Shown here one piece after another: positions 50,268-58,585 of a stretch of DNA of 64,000 bases (positions are counted from its first letter, which is position 1; every line of letters begins with the position of its first letter). Where the stretch lies: contig JAUXTN010000224.1 in the NCBI GenBank assembly GCA_030684355.1, positions 1 to 64,000 of the forward strand, written 5' to 3'. The DNA is from Pseudomonadota bacterium. Its GTDB lineage: Bacteria; Myxococcota_A; UBA796; SXON01. The notes beneath the pieces were generated by a model. It was not told the DNA's origin and ran no database searches. It saw only the letters and a program-made list of their open reading frames with translations. Made by a program: the position numbers and the translations under genes.

Positions 50268-51251
50268 ATGCCCACCACACAAGAACGCTACGACAGGGCC
50301 ATGTCCCGAGAGGACTTGTCCTACTCCGTCGTCCACCTGTGCAAGGACGACTACGCCAAAAGCACCCTCTGGCAGATCCTCCGCGACCGTCGGATCAACG
50401 CGTCGACGAAACAAGAGATCGTAGATGCGGATCCCCTCGGGGCCGCCTGCTTCTACGACGCACCGCGACGCTTGGACAGCATCATCGAGACGAACCCCAG
50501 CAAGCGCAGGGGCTACGGGATCATCGTCGGGAAAAAGGACCTGTGGCGGGTCGGGGGGCGTCCTGTCATCTACACCGACCCGAGGGACGGTGCTTTCGAC
50601 CGCTGGCCTACACGGGAGCGGTTTCGCCTCGTACGCACCCGGCCTGATCGCAAGCCTCCGGTCGACTGGATGCACGAGCGGGAGTGGAGGACACGAGGAC
50701 CGCTCGACCTGACTAAGATCACGATTTGGCACCCCTGCGTTTCCCTTCGTTCGGAGGTCCAGGAGCTTGCGCAGGCGTTCCCCGACATCGACTTCATCGA
50801 GTCCATCGAGGGAGGTGCGTTCTTCGAGGTCAGCGGAGGTGAGATCGTCGGAGAATGGGACGATAACAACCCCATGCTCAGTGCCGAGGATCTGCGGAAG
50901 TTATCGGAGGACGTGGACGCCGAACGCGACGGGTGGGAGCGGGAGGATCGGGAGAACCGGGCCAAGGAGCGACTCCTTCGGACTCCCACGGGTGAGATCG
51001 TGGGCACTGGCACCGGGTACGTTGGCACGGCAGGCGACATCATCCAGTCCGATAGCGAACCCCGGAAGTTCTGGCGTGTCTTGGAGTTCGGACACGACAT
51101 CACGGTCGAGGAGATCACCGAGGACGTGGCCCGACGCAAGGCCAAGCCCCCGGAGTACCCGTCCTACTTGGAGCTCCTCTACGAGGGAAAGATGGTGAAA
51201 GGAGACGAACTGACCCGGATCCTCACCGAAAGGATTCGGGAGGGTCGTTGA
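50268..51251 (+). CDS. AbiGi/DUF2971-like protein (327 aa)
   Basis: The first 150 residues read YSVVHLCKDDYAKSTLWQIL, ACFYDAPRRL, GYGIIVGKKDLWRVGGRPVI and WMHEREWRTRGPLDL. The order of an early His, an ACF-D-P segment, GYGIxxxKxxL, PVxY and a late EREWR is that of AbiGi/DUF2971-type proteins, in which the EREWR strand is highly conserved. The C-terminal half is acidic and helical (SEDVDAERDGWEREDRENRA). Members are linked to abortive infection, though the activity is unsettled. It follows the AlbA_2 gene by 7 nt, so the two probably act together. Confidence 0.6.
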   Translation: MPTTQERYDRAMSREDLSYSVVHLCKDDYAKSTLWQILRDRRINASTKQEIVDADPLGAACFYDAPRRLDSIIETNPSKRRGYGIIVGKKDLWRVGGRPVIYTDPRDGAFDRWPTRERFRLVRTRPDRKPPVDWMHEREWRTRGPLDLTKITIWHPCVSLRSEVQELAQAFPDIDFIESIEGGAFFEVSGGEIVGEWDDNNPMLSAEDLRKLSEDVDAERDGWEREDRENRAKERLLRTPTGEIVGTGTGYVGTAGDIIQSDSEPRKFWRVLEFGHDITVEEITEDVARRKAKPPEYPSYLELLYEGKMVKGDELTRILTERIREGR

Positions 51252-51303
51252 TCCCGGTCAGGCACGAGCCCGGAAGGCGAATACGTTGTCGGACGGGGTG
51301 GCC

Positions 51304-51329
51304 CTGGGCGTACGTTCGAGGTCGGGCTA
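51304..51329 (+). promoter_or_regulatory. GGCTA-type promoter
   Basis: CTGGGCG (51304-51310), 13 nt, GGGCTA (51324-51329), then 10 nt to the ATG at 51340. The match to 49058-49083 is exact in both boxes and both spacings. Confidence 0.6.
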
Positions 51330-51339
51330 CGGGGCGAGG

Positions 51340-52311
51340 ATGGATGAGAGCTTCTTCGCGCGCCCCAAGCCGCCACTGACGCCCGAGAAATTGGCCGAGA
51401 TCACGGCCCGCTGGAACGGGTACGAGGCACGCCTGACTCGTGCCCGTGAGCGCGTGGCCACCCACTGCGTCGGTGGGGCCGCGTGGTACTTCGGTTTTGT
51501 CGGGGCAACCACCAACTTCGAGCGACTCCCCCTCGGCTGGATGACCATCCAACAGGTGGTCGAGCCCCCGGAGGAGATCGCACTCGCAGCGGCCCTCCGC
51601 GACAAGAGGGATCTCGGCGGGTTCGCCCGGCACGCAGCGCGTCTGAGTTTCGAGCTTGTCGTCCCGGAGCCCGATGGGAAACCAGACCTCCCGTTCTCCG
51701 TTGCGTGGTGGGTGCAGTGCTGTTTGGTGCTCCGGGCCTCCGGCGAGTTCTTGGTCCCCGTGGTCGCCAACACCTCGTGGTCGACCGTCAGCGGCTGTGA
51801 GCAGGACACGGTGGCTGCGAAGATTCTCGACGACTACCCGAAGGCAACACGCTCAGGTGAGGCTCCCGTCTTCACGCCGGAGGACGTTGTTTGGGCTGCC
51901 GCGAACTTCATGAAGGTGGGTTCGGTCCTATCCGATGCACGGTTCGGCATGGCCATGACGGCGCTCACGACACACCACCATCAAGGTAGCTTCCGGATGA
52001 ACGCAGCCTCCCTCTGGGCGGGCATTGAGGCCGTCTTCGGGATCAGCCAAGAGCTGACGTTTCGGCTGTCGCTGCTCCTCGCAGCGTTCTTGGAGCCGCG
52101 TGGCGATGGGCGCTTAGACCTTTACAAGAAGGTGAAGAAGCTCTATGGCGTGCGTTCGCAGGCGGTGCACGGCGGGAAGATGAGCGATGAGGATCTCCGC
52201 AAACACATTGCGGAGGTGCGCGCCCTCCTCGCCCGACTCCTTACGAAGTTCGTGGAGGACGAACGGGTGCCGGCGACGGAGGACTTCGAGCGGCATCTCC
52301 TCTCTGGCTGA
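51340..52311 (+). CDS. ApeA-type HEPN protein (323 aa)
   Basis: The C-terminal 100 residues read SLWAGIEAVFGISQELTFRL, LLLAAFL, then LYKKVKKLYGVRSQAVHGGK. RSQAVH is an R-x4-H HEPN active site (Arg272, His277) and the preceding helices match ApeA-like HEPN domains. The N-terminal 200 residues form an alpha/beta domain (WYFGFVGATTNFERLPLGWM, LPFSVAWWVQCCLVL) that may sense phage products, as in ApeA. It stands as its own transcription unit with a GGCTA promoter. It is expected to be an RNase-based abortive infection effector. Confidence 0.7.
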   Translation: MDESFFARPKPPLTPEKLAEITARWNGYEARLTRARERVATHCVGGAAWYFGFVGATTNFERLPLGWMTIQQVVEPPEEIALAAALRDKRDLGGFARHAARLSFELVVPEPDGKPDLPFSVAWWVQCCLVLRASGEFLVPVVANTSWSTVSGCEQDTVAAKILDDYPKATRSGEAPVFTPEDVVWAAANFMKVGSVLSDARFGMAMTALTTHHHQGSFRMNAASLWAGIEAVFGISQELTFRLSLLLAAFLEPRGDGRLDLYKKVKKLYGVRSQAVHGGKMSDEDLRKHIAEVRALLARLLTKFVEDERVPATEDFERHLLSG

Positions 52312-52332
52312 CGGCTTGGCGGGCCTGGGCTA
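52308..52332 (+). promoter_or_regulatory. GGCTA-type promoter
   Basis: CTGACG (52308-52313), 13 nt, GGGCTA (52327-52332), then 10 nt to the ATG at 52343. Part of the upstream box lies at the 3' end of the preceding gene. The same CTGACG version occurs at 19046. Confidence 0.55.
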
Positions 52333-52342
52333 CAACGTCGGG

Positions 52343-53380
52343 ATGCCGAACTACCCCCTCGAACTCTACGAACGCCTCCTCGCCGGTGGTGAGCCTGCAC
52401 TATTGGCAGAGGTGCAGCGGGCCGATCCCGAGCACGTCTATCTGGACTTCAAGCGGGTGGCGTCCTCCCCCTCGCTTTACACCCGTGCAAACGGCTTCTC
52501 CCTCCACCCCTCCGACCTCACGAACCTCGGCAAGGCCCTCAGCGGCTTTGCCAACTCGCGGGGAGGCGTCATCGTGTGGGGAATCGACTGCGTAGGCAAC
52601 GACCCAATGTCCCGTGGCATCGCACCCGGAGTCGAGAGCGTGGGGTCGTTCAAGGGGGTCGTCCGCTCCCTGCTCGGGAAGGCATCGACCCCCGCACTCG
52701 CGGACATCCGACTCGACGTGATCGAGTTGCCGAGCGTGCCGGGCAAGGGTGCCCTCCTCATGTATGTGCCCCAACGAGAGTACGGGCCGGTGCGGGCAGG
52801 CGTCGGTGAGGGCACCGACCGTTACTACTTCCGAGCTGGTGACAGCTTCCTTGCCGTCCCCCATGATGTCCTTGCGGCCATGTTTGGACGCACTCCGCCA
52901 CCGAACGTCTTCTGGAAGGTCGTGATTGCGTCCAACCGTCCCGCCTTCGTGGGCCGCGAGGTCAAGATCGAGGCAGCAATCGTGCTCCACAACAAGGGAC
53001 AGGCCCTGGGCTTCCACCCCTACTTCACGGTCACGATGGACACGCCGGGTGAGAACTGCGAACTTCGATATTCGGAGTTGGACTCCGAGCGGTTCACCTT
53101 CCACGGCGTACTGGACGCGTTCGTGACCGTCGTGGGGCGACCCGACTACCCGCTCCCGACGGGCGCGCTTGCGGGTGCGGTACTCATCACCCTCACCCTT
53201 TGCCCCCCGTTCACCCGGGGGATCCGACTCGACGCGGGCTCTGGGTGCGATGGGGCTCTCCCGCACGAACTCACCCGAAAGGTGGACGTTGAGGCCGTGC
53301 GCCGTGCGTATGACCTCGCCGTGAACGAGGGTGCGTCGCAGTCACAGGTGTGGGGCTCGATGTTTCCCGACCCAGCCTAG
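52343..53380 (+). CDS. AlbA_2 (Schlafen-type) domain protein (345 aa)
   Basis: This is a second AlbA_2 protein. It has EVQRADPEHVYLDFKRVASS, NLGKALSGFANSRGGVIVWG, IDCVGN, and later LLMYVPQREYGPVRAG and YYFRAGDSFLAVPHDVLAAM. The core motifs (LDFK, FANSxGGxIVWGI) are conserved, but the rest differs from the 49094 protein. The C-terminal part (KIEAAIVLHNKGQALGFHPY) looks like a beta-sandwich that could bind a partner. It has its own GGCTA promoter and starts 31 nt after the HEPN gene. Confidence 0.7.
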   Translation: MPNYPLELYERLLAGGEPALLAEVQRADPEHVYLDFKRVASSPSLYTRANGFSLHPSDLTNLGKALSGFANSRGGVIVWGIDCVGNDPMSRGIAPGVESVGSFKGVVRSLLGKASTPALADIRLDVIELPSVPGKGALLMYVPQREYGPVRAGVGEGTDRYYFRAGDSFLAVPHDVLAAMFGRTPPPNVFWKVVIASNRPAFVGREVKIEAAIVLHNKGQALGFHPYFTVTMDTPGENCELRYSELDSERFTFHGVLDAFVTVVGRPDYPLPTGALAGAVLITLTLCPPFTRGIRLDAGSGCDGALPHELTRKVDVEAVRRAYDLAVNEGASQSQVWGSMFPDPA

Positions 53381-53403
53381 CGGATGGGTTGAACCCGCAC
53401 GCG

Positions 53404-53429
53404 CTGGGCGTGGACGAGGGGGTGGGCTA
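53404..53429 (+). promoter_or_regulatory. GGCTA-type promoter with leader
   Basis: CTGGGCG (53404-53410), 13 nt, GGGCTA (53424-53429). Here the ATG at 53447 is 17 nt away, and the extra leader contains a perfect SD, AGGAGG (53437-53442). The other GGCTA promoters have a 10-nt gap with no room for a standard SD, which supports the leaderless reading of those. Confidence 0.6.
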
Positions 53430-53446
53430 AGTCGCCAGGAGGCAGC

Positions 53447-54274
53447 ATGAAAGTGCGCGACGACGAAGAGCAACTGGACGAGGACGAGGACGAGGACAAC
53501 AGGACTCGCCAGTACACGATCGAGCGGTCGGGCTTTGCGTGCCGTGTGTTGGAGATGGGGATCATCGCCTACGGCGCGCACACGTACGAAGAGTTGAAGA
53601 CCATCGCCCCCGACCGGGTCTACGCCTTCGACATGAACGTTCGGATGGAGCGGCTCCGCAGGCACGTCGCCTCGTTAAACGACATCCCTAAAATGCTCGC
53701 CTTCGAAGGGCTCCCGATCACGTCACCCAACGGCAACCTCGGGCGGATTGCGTGGATCGAGGTGTGCATCGACCTCGCGCTCGCGCGCCTCACGTCCGTC
53801 CGCGACATCGCACTCTTCCTCGTCGTCGAGACGTTCGAGCTGGACCTGAAGCCCCACCAAGTGAGCTTCAACAAGCTTCAGGGCCTTGGCCTACCTGAGG
53901 CTGTTCTCGACGACGTGAAGGCACTCGCGGACGTTGCCATCGACCTCCGGGGCGAGCGGAACCGTCGGGTTCATCGCGGGGAGATGAGGAAGCATGGCGG
54001 TGCCGACCACGTCATGATCCAGTCCGCGTCGGTCTGGGAGGCGATGGGAATGCCCCCGGGCAACATCGACGCCTTGCCGTCGGCGGAGAATCACGGAGAG
54101 ACCTACTCCCTTTCGGTACGCTGCCGCGCGATTGCCGACGAACTCAACGTGGAGTTCCGGGAGGTGGCCAATGAGGTGATGGATGCCACCATCCGAGTGA
54201 TCGACTCCTTGTCGGAGCACTTCGAGCCCCGATGGAAGGAGAAGCTCTCCAGGAGCAAGCTCGGGCTATCGTAG
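53447..54274 (+). CDS. HEPN-domain protein (275 aa)
   Basis: An acidic N-terminus (DDEEQLDEDEDEDNRTR) is followed by a helical domain. RIAWIEVCIDLALARLTSVR, DIALFLVVETFELDLKPHQV and IDLRGERNRRVHRGEMRKHG carry an R-x4-H HEPN motif (Arg171, His176). The helices around it fit large HEPN proteins of the Cthe_2314 type. An RNase role in abortive infection is inferred. Translation uses a strong SD. It is the last gene of the defence cluster before the phage-like module. Confidence 0.6.
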   Translation: MKVRDDEEQLDEDEDEDNRTRQYTIERSGFACRVLEMGIIAYGAHTYEELKTIAPDRVYAFDMNVRMERLRRHVASLNDIPKMLAFEGLPITSPNGNLGRIAWIEVCIDLALARLTSVRDIALFLVVETFELDLKPHQVSFNKLQGLGLPEAVLDDVKALADVAIDLRGERNRRVHRGEMRKHGGADHVMIQSASVWEAMGMPPGNIDALPSAENHGETYSLSVRCRAIADELNVEFREVANEVMDATIRVIDSLSEHFEPRWKEKLSRSKLGLS

Positions 54275-54686
54275 GGGCCGGGCTATGCAGGTCGTTCGCC
54301 TTCCGCGATTTCCTCTCGGGCCATTTCGTCGAGGACCTCTCTCGCGTCAGAGCAGCGTGCCTTGCCGCGGCGGCGCCACGACGTTCCGCCATGAGCGTGG
54401 CTTCTAGTCGAAGGTGTCCCGGCCCAGCGATTTCGCTCAGTTGAGAGGCCCGCCTCACGACCGGATCCCACCCTGGGCTCGGCCGTTCGCTTGAACACGG
54501 GTTCAAACATGACCCCGGAGCCGCAGGAGGTGGTAGCCGAAAGTGGGACGGAGCTGGTCAAAATAGTTGGGATGCGACAGGACAGGAGCGACAGCATGGG
54601 CCTCTTGGGACGGTGGTGCCGACCCTACCGGCGGGGGGTTCGGGGGGCGATGCGGCATGTTGTCGCAGTGGGAGAGGCTCGCCCAC
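54275..54686 (+). other. Gap at the junction of defence island and phage-like module; no gene recognised
   Basis: All six frames are short or Arg/Ser-rich. A second GGGCTA occurs at 54282-54287 without a start codon at the right distance. On the minus strand a short protein-like stretch, LSHPNYFDQLRPTFGYHLLR, is visible near 54515-54580, possibly a gene remnant. The segment may contain an integration junction, but no repeat or integrase was seen. Confidence 0.35.
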
Positions 54687-57425
54687 TCACGCGACGAACG
54701 CCGCCCGGACGATGTCCACGAGCTCTCCCCGCCGCCGCTCAAGGAACTGGTCAACGTAGGCCGCATCGACCCCTGCGGGCGGCCTCGCCCGCATCACCCC
54801 GGCCGCAACGCTAAAGATGCGCTCGGCCCGGTCGCCCGGGCGAGATCGCTGCCGCGCCCGCCCGATCGCATCCTTCAGCCTCGTGGTGGCGTGCCCGGCG
54901 CGCCTGCCCCGCGGCGGCTCGACCTCCCGCGAGTTCACGAGGGCGTGCAGCTCTTGCAGCTCGCCCGCTCCCGCCGCCTCGACGACGTCCTCGGACAGCG
55001 CCTCGAGGTGCGCGCGCAGCGCGGCGTACTTCGGCGAGCTCGCCGGCCGCCGCTGGAGCTCGCCCCACCCGTCGAGCCACTCGCGGAGGTTCGTCCAGCG
55101 AACCCGAGTTCCCCGCGTGGTCCTCGAACCTGCCTCCCTCTCGAGCGCGACGACGCGGCGCTTCTCGGTCGCGAGCGCCTCCCGCGCCGCCGCGAGCTGC
55201 TTCTCCAGCTTCGCCACGCGCCGGGTGTCCTCGCTCTCCCGCTCCCCGAGCTTCAGCAGCTTCGACACCAACACGGTGATCGCCGGCAACAGGTGCGCCG
55301 TCGCCGCTCCGAGGTCCTCCCGGCGGGCAATAAATTCCTCGTCGTGTCCGTCCCCCATCTTCCCGTCGATGTGGGTAAGCTCGTGGACCGCCACGCCGTG
55401 CAGGAACGCCGCGACGGCCAGGGGCCGCTCGCGGTGCGCCTTCACGACCTGGGCCATCCGGTCGGGATGGATGAACACGAACCGCTTGCCACCCGGGCGC
55501 TCGACCGCCTCGCCGACGACGTTGTCGTCGAGCACGAACCCCGGGCGGAAGGTCCGCCGGATGCGGGCCTCCGACGCAACGAGGCGCAGCGTACCGTCCC
55601 ACGCGAGCAGAAACGGCACCCACTTCGCGTACCCCTTCTTGAAGCGGTACGCGCGCTGGCGGTCGTAGGTCTTCTTCGAGATCCGGATCCCGGCGAACTT
55701 GCCGAAGGGGTTGCGGACCCGCCGCCCCTCGGCCCGGTCCATGGTCTTCGCCCACGCCGGAGTGAGCGCGTCCAGGGCGCCGTGCGCCTTGGAGACGGAG
55801 ACCGCCTGCAGGAGTCCGCCACCGCCGGGCGCCAAGGCGGCCTCGGCAGCGCGGTCGATGGCGGCCTCGACAGCCTGGGTCTGCCAACCGTCGAGCTGCT
55901 GCCCGGCCTCCGCGCGCCGGAGCGCCTGGTCGACCTGCTCCGTGACGATCACCGTCCGGACGCCACCCGCGGCCCTGCCCGCGTCATCGGCCCCCGTGAG
56001 CACGGCGCGGAGCACCTTCGCGGCGGCCACGTCCGACGGCGCCGCGATGTCCGGCTCCACGGGCGACTCCGCGGCCGCGGTGATGCCGGCGGGGAGCACC
56101 CAGGTGCGCTCGGGGGCGTCGCCGTCGGTGACCGCCTTCGTTCCGCGCGGGGCCACGGACGCGACCGGCTCCTCCATCGACGCGTACTTCGCCTGCTCGC
56201 CGTAGAAGTCCGCGATCCCGCCCGCGGCCTCGGCGATCGCGCGGCGCACGTCGACGTCGGCGAAGGCTTCGGCCATCTGGTCGGCGATTTCCTGCCCGCC
56301 GCCGTCCGCATCGTCCTCCGCGTCGATGAACTCGTCTTCCTCCGAGCGTCCGACGGACTCGTTTTCCCGTTCCACTTCGTCGACGAGGTCGGAGAAGGTC
56401 CACGACGCCTGGTCCTGCAAGCCGTCGCGGGCCGCGTTGAACGGGTAGCCGCGCTGGCCCGGGCGCACGGTCGTCGACAGGTCGACGATCACGTCCGCCT
56501 TGAGCCCCGCGCGCTGCGCCGGGCTCTTCACCTGGAACAGGCCGCCCAGGCGTAGGTAGTAGGCGCCGCCGCGGTCGCCGGGCGCCCGCCGGTAGGCCTT
56601 GACCGCGGCCGTCGTGCCGTCGCCCCACGAGCCCTCGACGGACACGCGGGCACCGCCGCGTCGGCTGAACATCGGCTTCACCTCCACGCCGTCGAAGAGC
56701 AGCGTGAAGGTGGGGAGGTCGTTCGCGGCGAGGAGCTCGCGGAGCCGGTCCTCGAGTCCGACGTAGACGCCCCGCGCGCGATCCCAGTACCGGACGGAGT
56801 CGGGGTCGATGTCGAATACGGTGAGGCGCGTCCCCTGGCGGGCGGGCGCGTCGTAGACCTGCACCTCCTCGCCGGCACCGTTGCCGACGGCGAGGTTGTC
56901 GCGCGTGTGCATCTCCCAGCGGAAGGAGCGGCTGGCACCCAGGATGACGGCCTTGGCAACGCCGAAGCCTCCCGCGGCCTCGCCTGAGTCGGTGGCGTCG
57001 CGTTTGCCGCTCTCCCCGATGCTCAAGAACTTGTCGATGATCGTGGCGGCGTCCATGCCAATGCCGTTGTCGTCGAAGGTGAGCGCGCGCTGCCCCGCGT
57101 CCCACGAGACGGCGAAGCGCCCCTCGTCCGCCTTGATCTGGCGCGCGCGGACGGCGGCCCGGCAGGCGTCGATCGAGTTCTGCAACGCCTCGCGGGTCGC
57201 CAGCCACGGCAGGTCGCCCGACTTGTAGACCGCCTTGGTGAAGTACGACCACAGGACCGCCACGTTCGCGGACGGGCGGCCGGAGGCCTTCGCCGCCATC
57301 GCCTCGCGCACCTCCGCAACGCCGCCGAGCTCGCGGCGGAGAGCCGCGCGATCGATGCGGAGGCGACCGGTCACCTTGGGCGTGGAGCCGGTGGCCGGCA
57401 TGGATTGGGAGCAGGGGCAGGTCAT
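54687..57425 (-). CDS. GHKL-ATPase and HExxH metalloprotease-like fusion protein (912 aa)
   Basis: The N-terminal 350 residues are a GHKL (Hsp90/MutL/histidine-kinase-like) ATPase. The N box is WLATREALQNSIDACRAA (Glu79, Asn83), the G1 box LTFDDNGIGMD (from Asp118) and the G2 box GGFGVAKAVILGA. A later region has FLHGVAVHELTHIDGKMGDG with HELTH at 681-685, a zincin-type HExxH. A coiled coil follows at about 730-770 (KLEKQLAAAREALATEKRRV). Similar proteins occur in large phages and plasmids. The start overlaps the stop of the methyltransferase gene (ATGA at 57422-57425). ATPase-driven remodelling plus a protease is a guess. Confidence 0.75.
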   Translation of the reverse strand: MTCPCSQSMPATGSTPKVTGRLRIDRAALRRELGGVAEVREAMAAKASGRPSANVAVLWSYFTKAVYKSGDLPWLATREALQNSIDACRAAVRARQIKADEGRFAVSWDAGQRALTFDDNGIGMDAATIIDKFLSIGESGKRDATDSGEAAGGFGVAKAVILGASRSFRWEMHTRDNLAVGNGAGEEVQVYDAPARQGTRLTVFDIDPDSVRYWDRARGVYVGLEDRLRELLAANDLPTFTLLFDGVEVKPMFSRRGGARVSVEGSWGDGTTAAVKAYRRAPGDRGGAYYLRLGGLFQVKSPAQRAGLKADVIVDLSTTVRPGQRGYPFNAARDGLQDQASWTFSDLVDEVERENESVGRSEEDEFIDAEDDADGGGQEIADQMAEAFADVDVRRAIAEAAGGIADFYGEQAKYASMEEPVASVAPRGTKAVTDGDAPERTWVLPAGITAAAESPVEPDIAAPSDVAAAKVLRAVLTGADDAGRAAGGVRTVIVTEQVDQALRRAEAGQQLDGWQTQAVEAAIDRAAEAALAPGGGGLLQAVSVSKAHGALDALTPAWAKTMDRAEGRRVRNPFGKFAGIRISKKTYDRQRAYRFKKGYAKWVPFLLAWDGTLRLVASEARIRRTFRPGFVLDDNVVGEAVERPGGKRFVFIHPDRMAQVVKAHRERPLAVAAFLHGVAVHELTHIDGKMGDGHDEEFIARREDLGAATAHLLPAITVLVSKLLKLGERESEDTRRVAKLEKQLAAAREALATEKRRVVALEREAGSRTTRGTRVRWTNLREWLDGWGELQRRPASSPKYAALRAHLEALSEDVVEAAGAGELQELHALVNSREVEPPRGRRAGHATTRLKDAIGRARQRSRPGDRAERIFSVAAGVMRARPPAGVDAAYVDQFLERRRGELVDIVRAAFVA

Positions 57426-58498
57426 GGAGCGGCTCCGAGGCTTGCGGGAATGGAGAGACGGTTGCGACGGAGGGCACCCGCCAACGCGGTCGGGTCGACG
57501 TGGGCGCCGCGGAGGGCCGTCCACGCCCGATGGGCGCCTGCCACCACGCGGCCGGTGGCTTCGGCCAGCGCGGGCGGCACGGCGTTGCCGACCTGGACGT
57601 AGCGGTCGTGGACGGTGCCCTGGAGTGGCCAGTCGTCCGGGAAGCCCTGAAGGCGCAGGCCCTCGCCCACATCGATGCGTCGAATGCCGGCGACGAGGAA
57701 CGCGGCGTCGCTCGCGCGGTCGGGGCCGCCGTTGAACGTCCAGCCGGCCGCGCCGTTCGCACGGGTGCCCTTTTCATCGGTGGTCATGACGGTGGGCGCG
57801 GGCGCGTCGAGCCGCCACGGCTGGGAGCAGGCGCGGCCGTGCTCCTCGTCGCAGGGGTAGCAGGCCCGGCGCTCGCAGGAGGCGCGGTTCAGCGTGTCGC
57901 CGATGGCTTCGCCCATCGTCACCCAGGGGCGCAGGCCCAGGCGCTCGGCAGCGTCCGAGTGCGCGTGAGTTGGTGCGGGTCCGTCGGGATCGAGCGGAAG
58001 CGGGCCCGCCCAGAGGAGGAGGCGCCGCCGACGTTGGGGCACGCCGTAGTCAGCGGCGTCGAGGCGCCACGCGCCGGTAAACGGGAAGCGGCGGGCGAGC
58101 TCGCCGGTCAGGCGGTCGAGGTGGCAGGCCGGGCAAGCGTGCGCGGCGCCCCCGCAGACCTCGGCGTGGTAGGTCCAGCCGAGGACGTTCTCGGCGAGGA
58201 ACCAGGTCGGGCGGCAAGCGTCGATCGCGGCGAGGGTTACCGGCCAACCGTCGCGCTCGTCCGCGGGACCGAGGCGCGCCCCGGCGGTGCTCCCGGGTTG
58301 GCATGGGGGAGAGGCCCAGAGGAGGTCCACGCGGTCGCGGTAGCCCGCGAAGTCCACCGCCCGGACATCGGCCTCGACCCCGGGGAGACCGGCCGCGCGC
58401 AGCGTTGCGACCGCGGCAGCGTTCCGCTCGACACAAGCCAAGTGCTCGAACCCGGCGCGGTGGACGCCCAGCGCCGCCCCTCCTCCGCCCGCGAACAA
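57422..58498 (-). CDS. DNA (cytosine-5) methyltransferase, unusual start
   Basis: The 358-aa product shows LFAGGGGAALGVHRAGFEHL (motif I), LLWASPPCQPG with catalytic Cys66, FLAENVLG (ENV, 103-105), YGVPQRRRRLLLWA and the late ALRLQGFPDDWPLQG-like and VGNAVPPALA motifs, all of C5 methylases. The only ATG/GTG/TTG near the 5' end is the TTG at 58498, which removes the VLE part of the first strand. The conserved VLELFAGG frame is open further up to a TGA near 58580 with no ordinary start, so a CTG or other non-standard start is likely. It is translationally coupled to the GHKL gene. It may be a phage orphan methylase. Confidence 0.8.
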   Translation of the reverse strand: MFAGGGGAALGVHRAGFEHLACVERNAAAVATLRAAGLPGVEADVRAVDFAGYRDRVDLLWASPPCQPGSTAGARLGPADERDGWPVTLAAIDACRPTWFLAENVLGWTYHAEVCGGAAHACPACHLDRLTGELARRFPFTGAWRLDAADYGVPQRRRRLLLWAGPLPLDPDGPAPTHAHSDAAERLGLRPWVTMGEAIGDTLNRASCERRACYPCDEEHGRACSQPWRLDAPAPTVMTTDEKGTRANGAAGWTFNGGPDRASDAAFLVAGIRRIDVGEGLRLQGFPDDWPLQGTVHDRYVQVGNAVPPALAEATGRVVAGAHRAWTALRGAHVDPTALAGALRRNRLSIPASLGAAP

Positions 58499-58585
58499 CT
58501 CCAGGACCCGCGCGCGGGTTTGGGGGGGCGACGCTGGCGGGAGATGGAGCAGGATGACAACCAGACGGCGAACCGTGCGCGAGGG

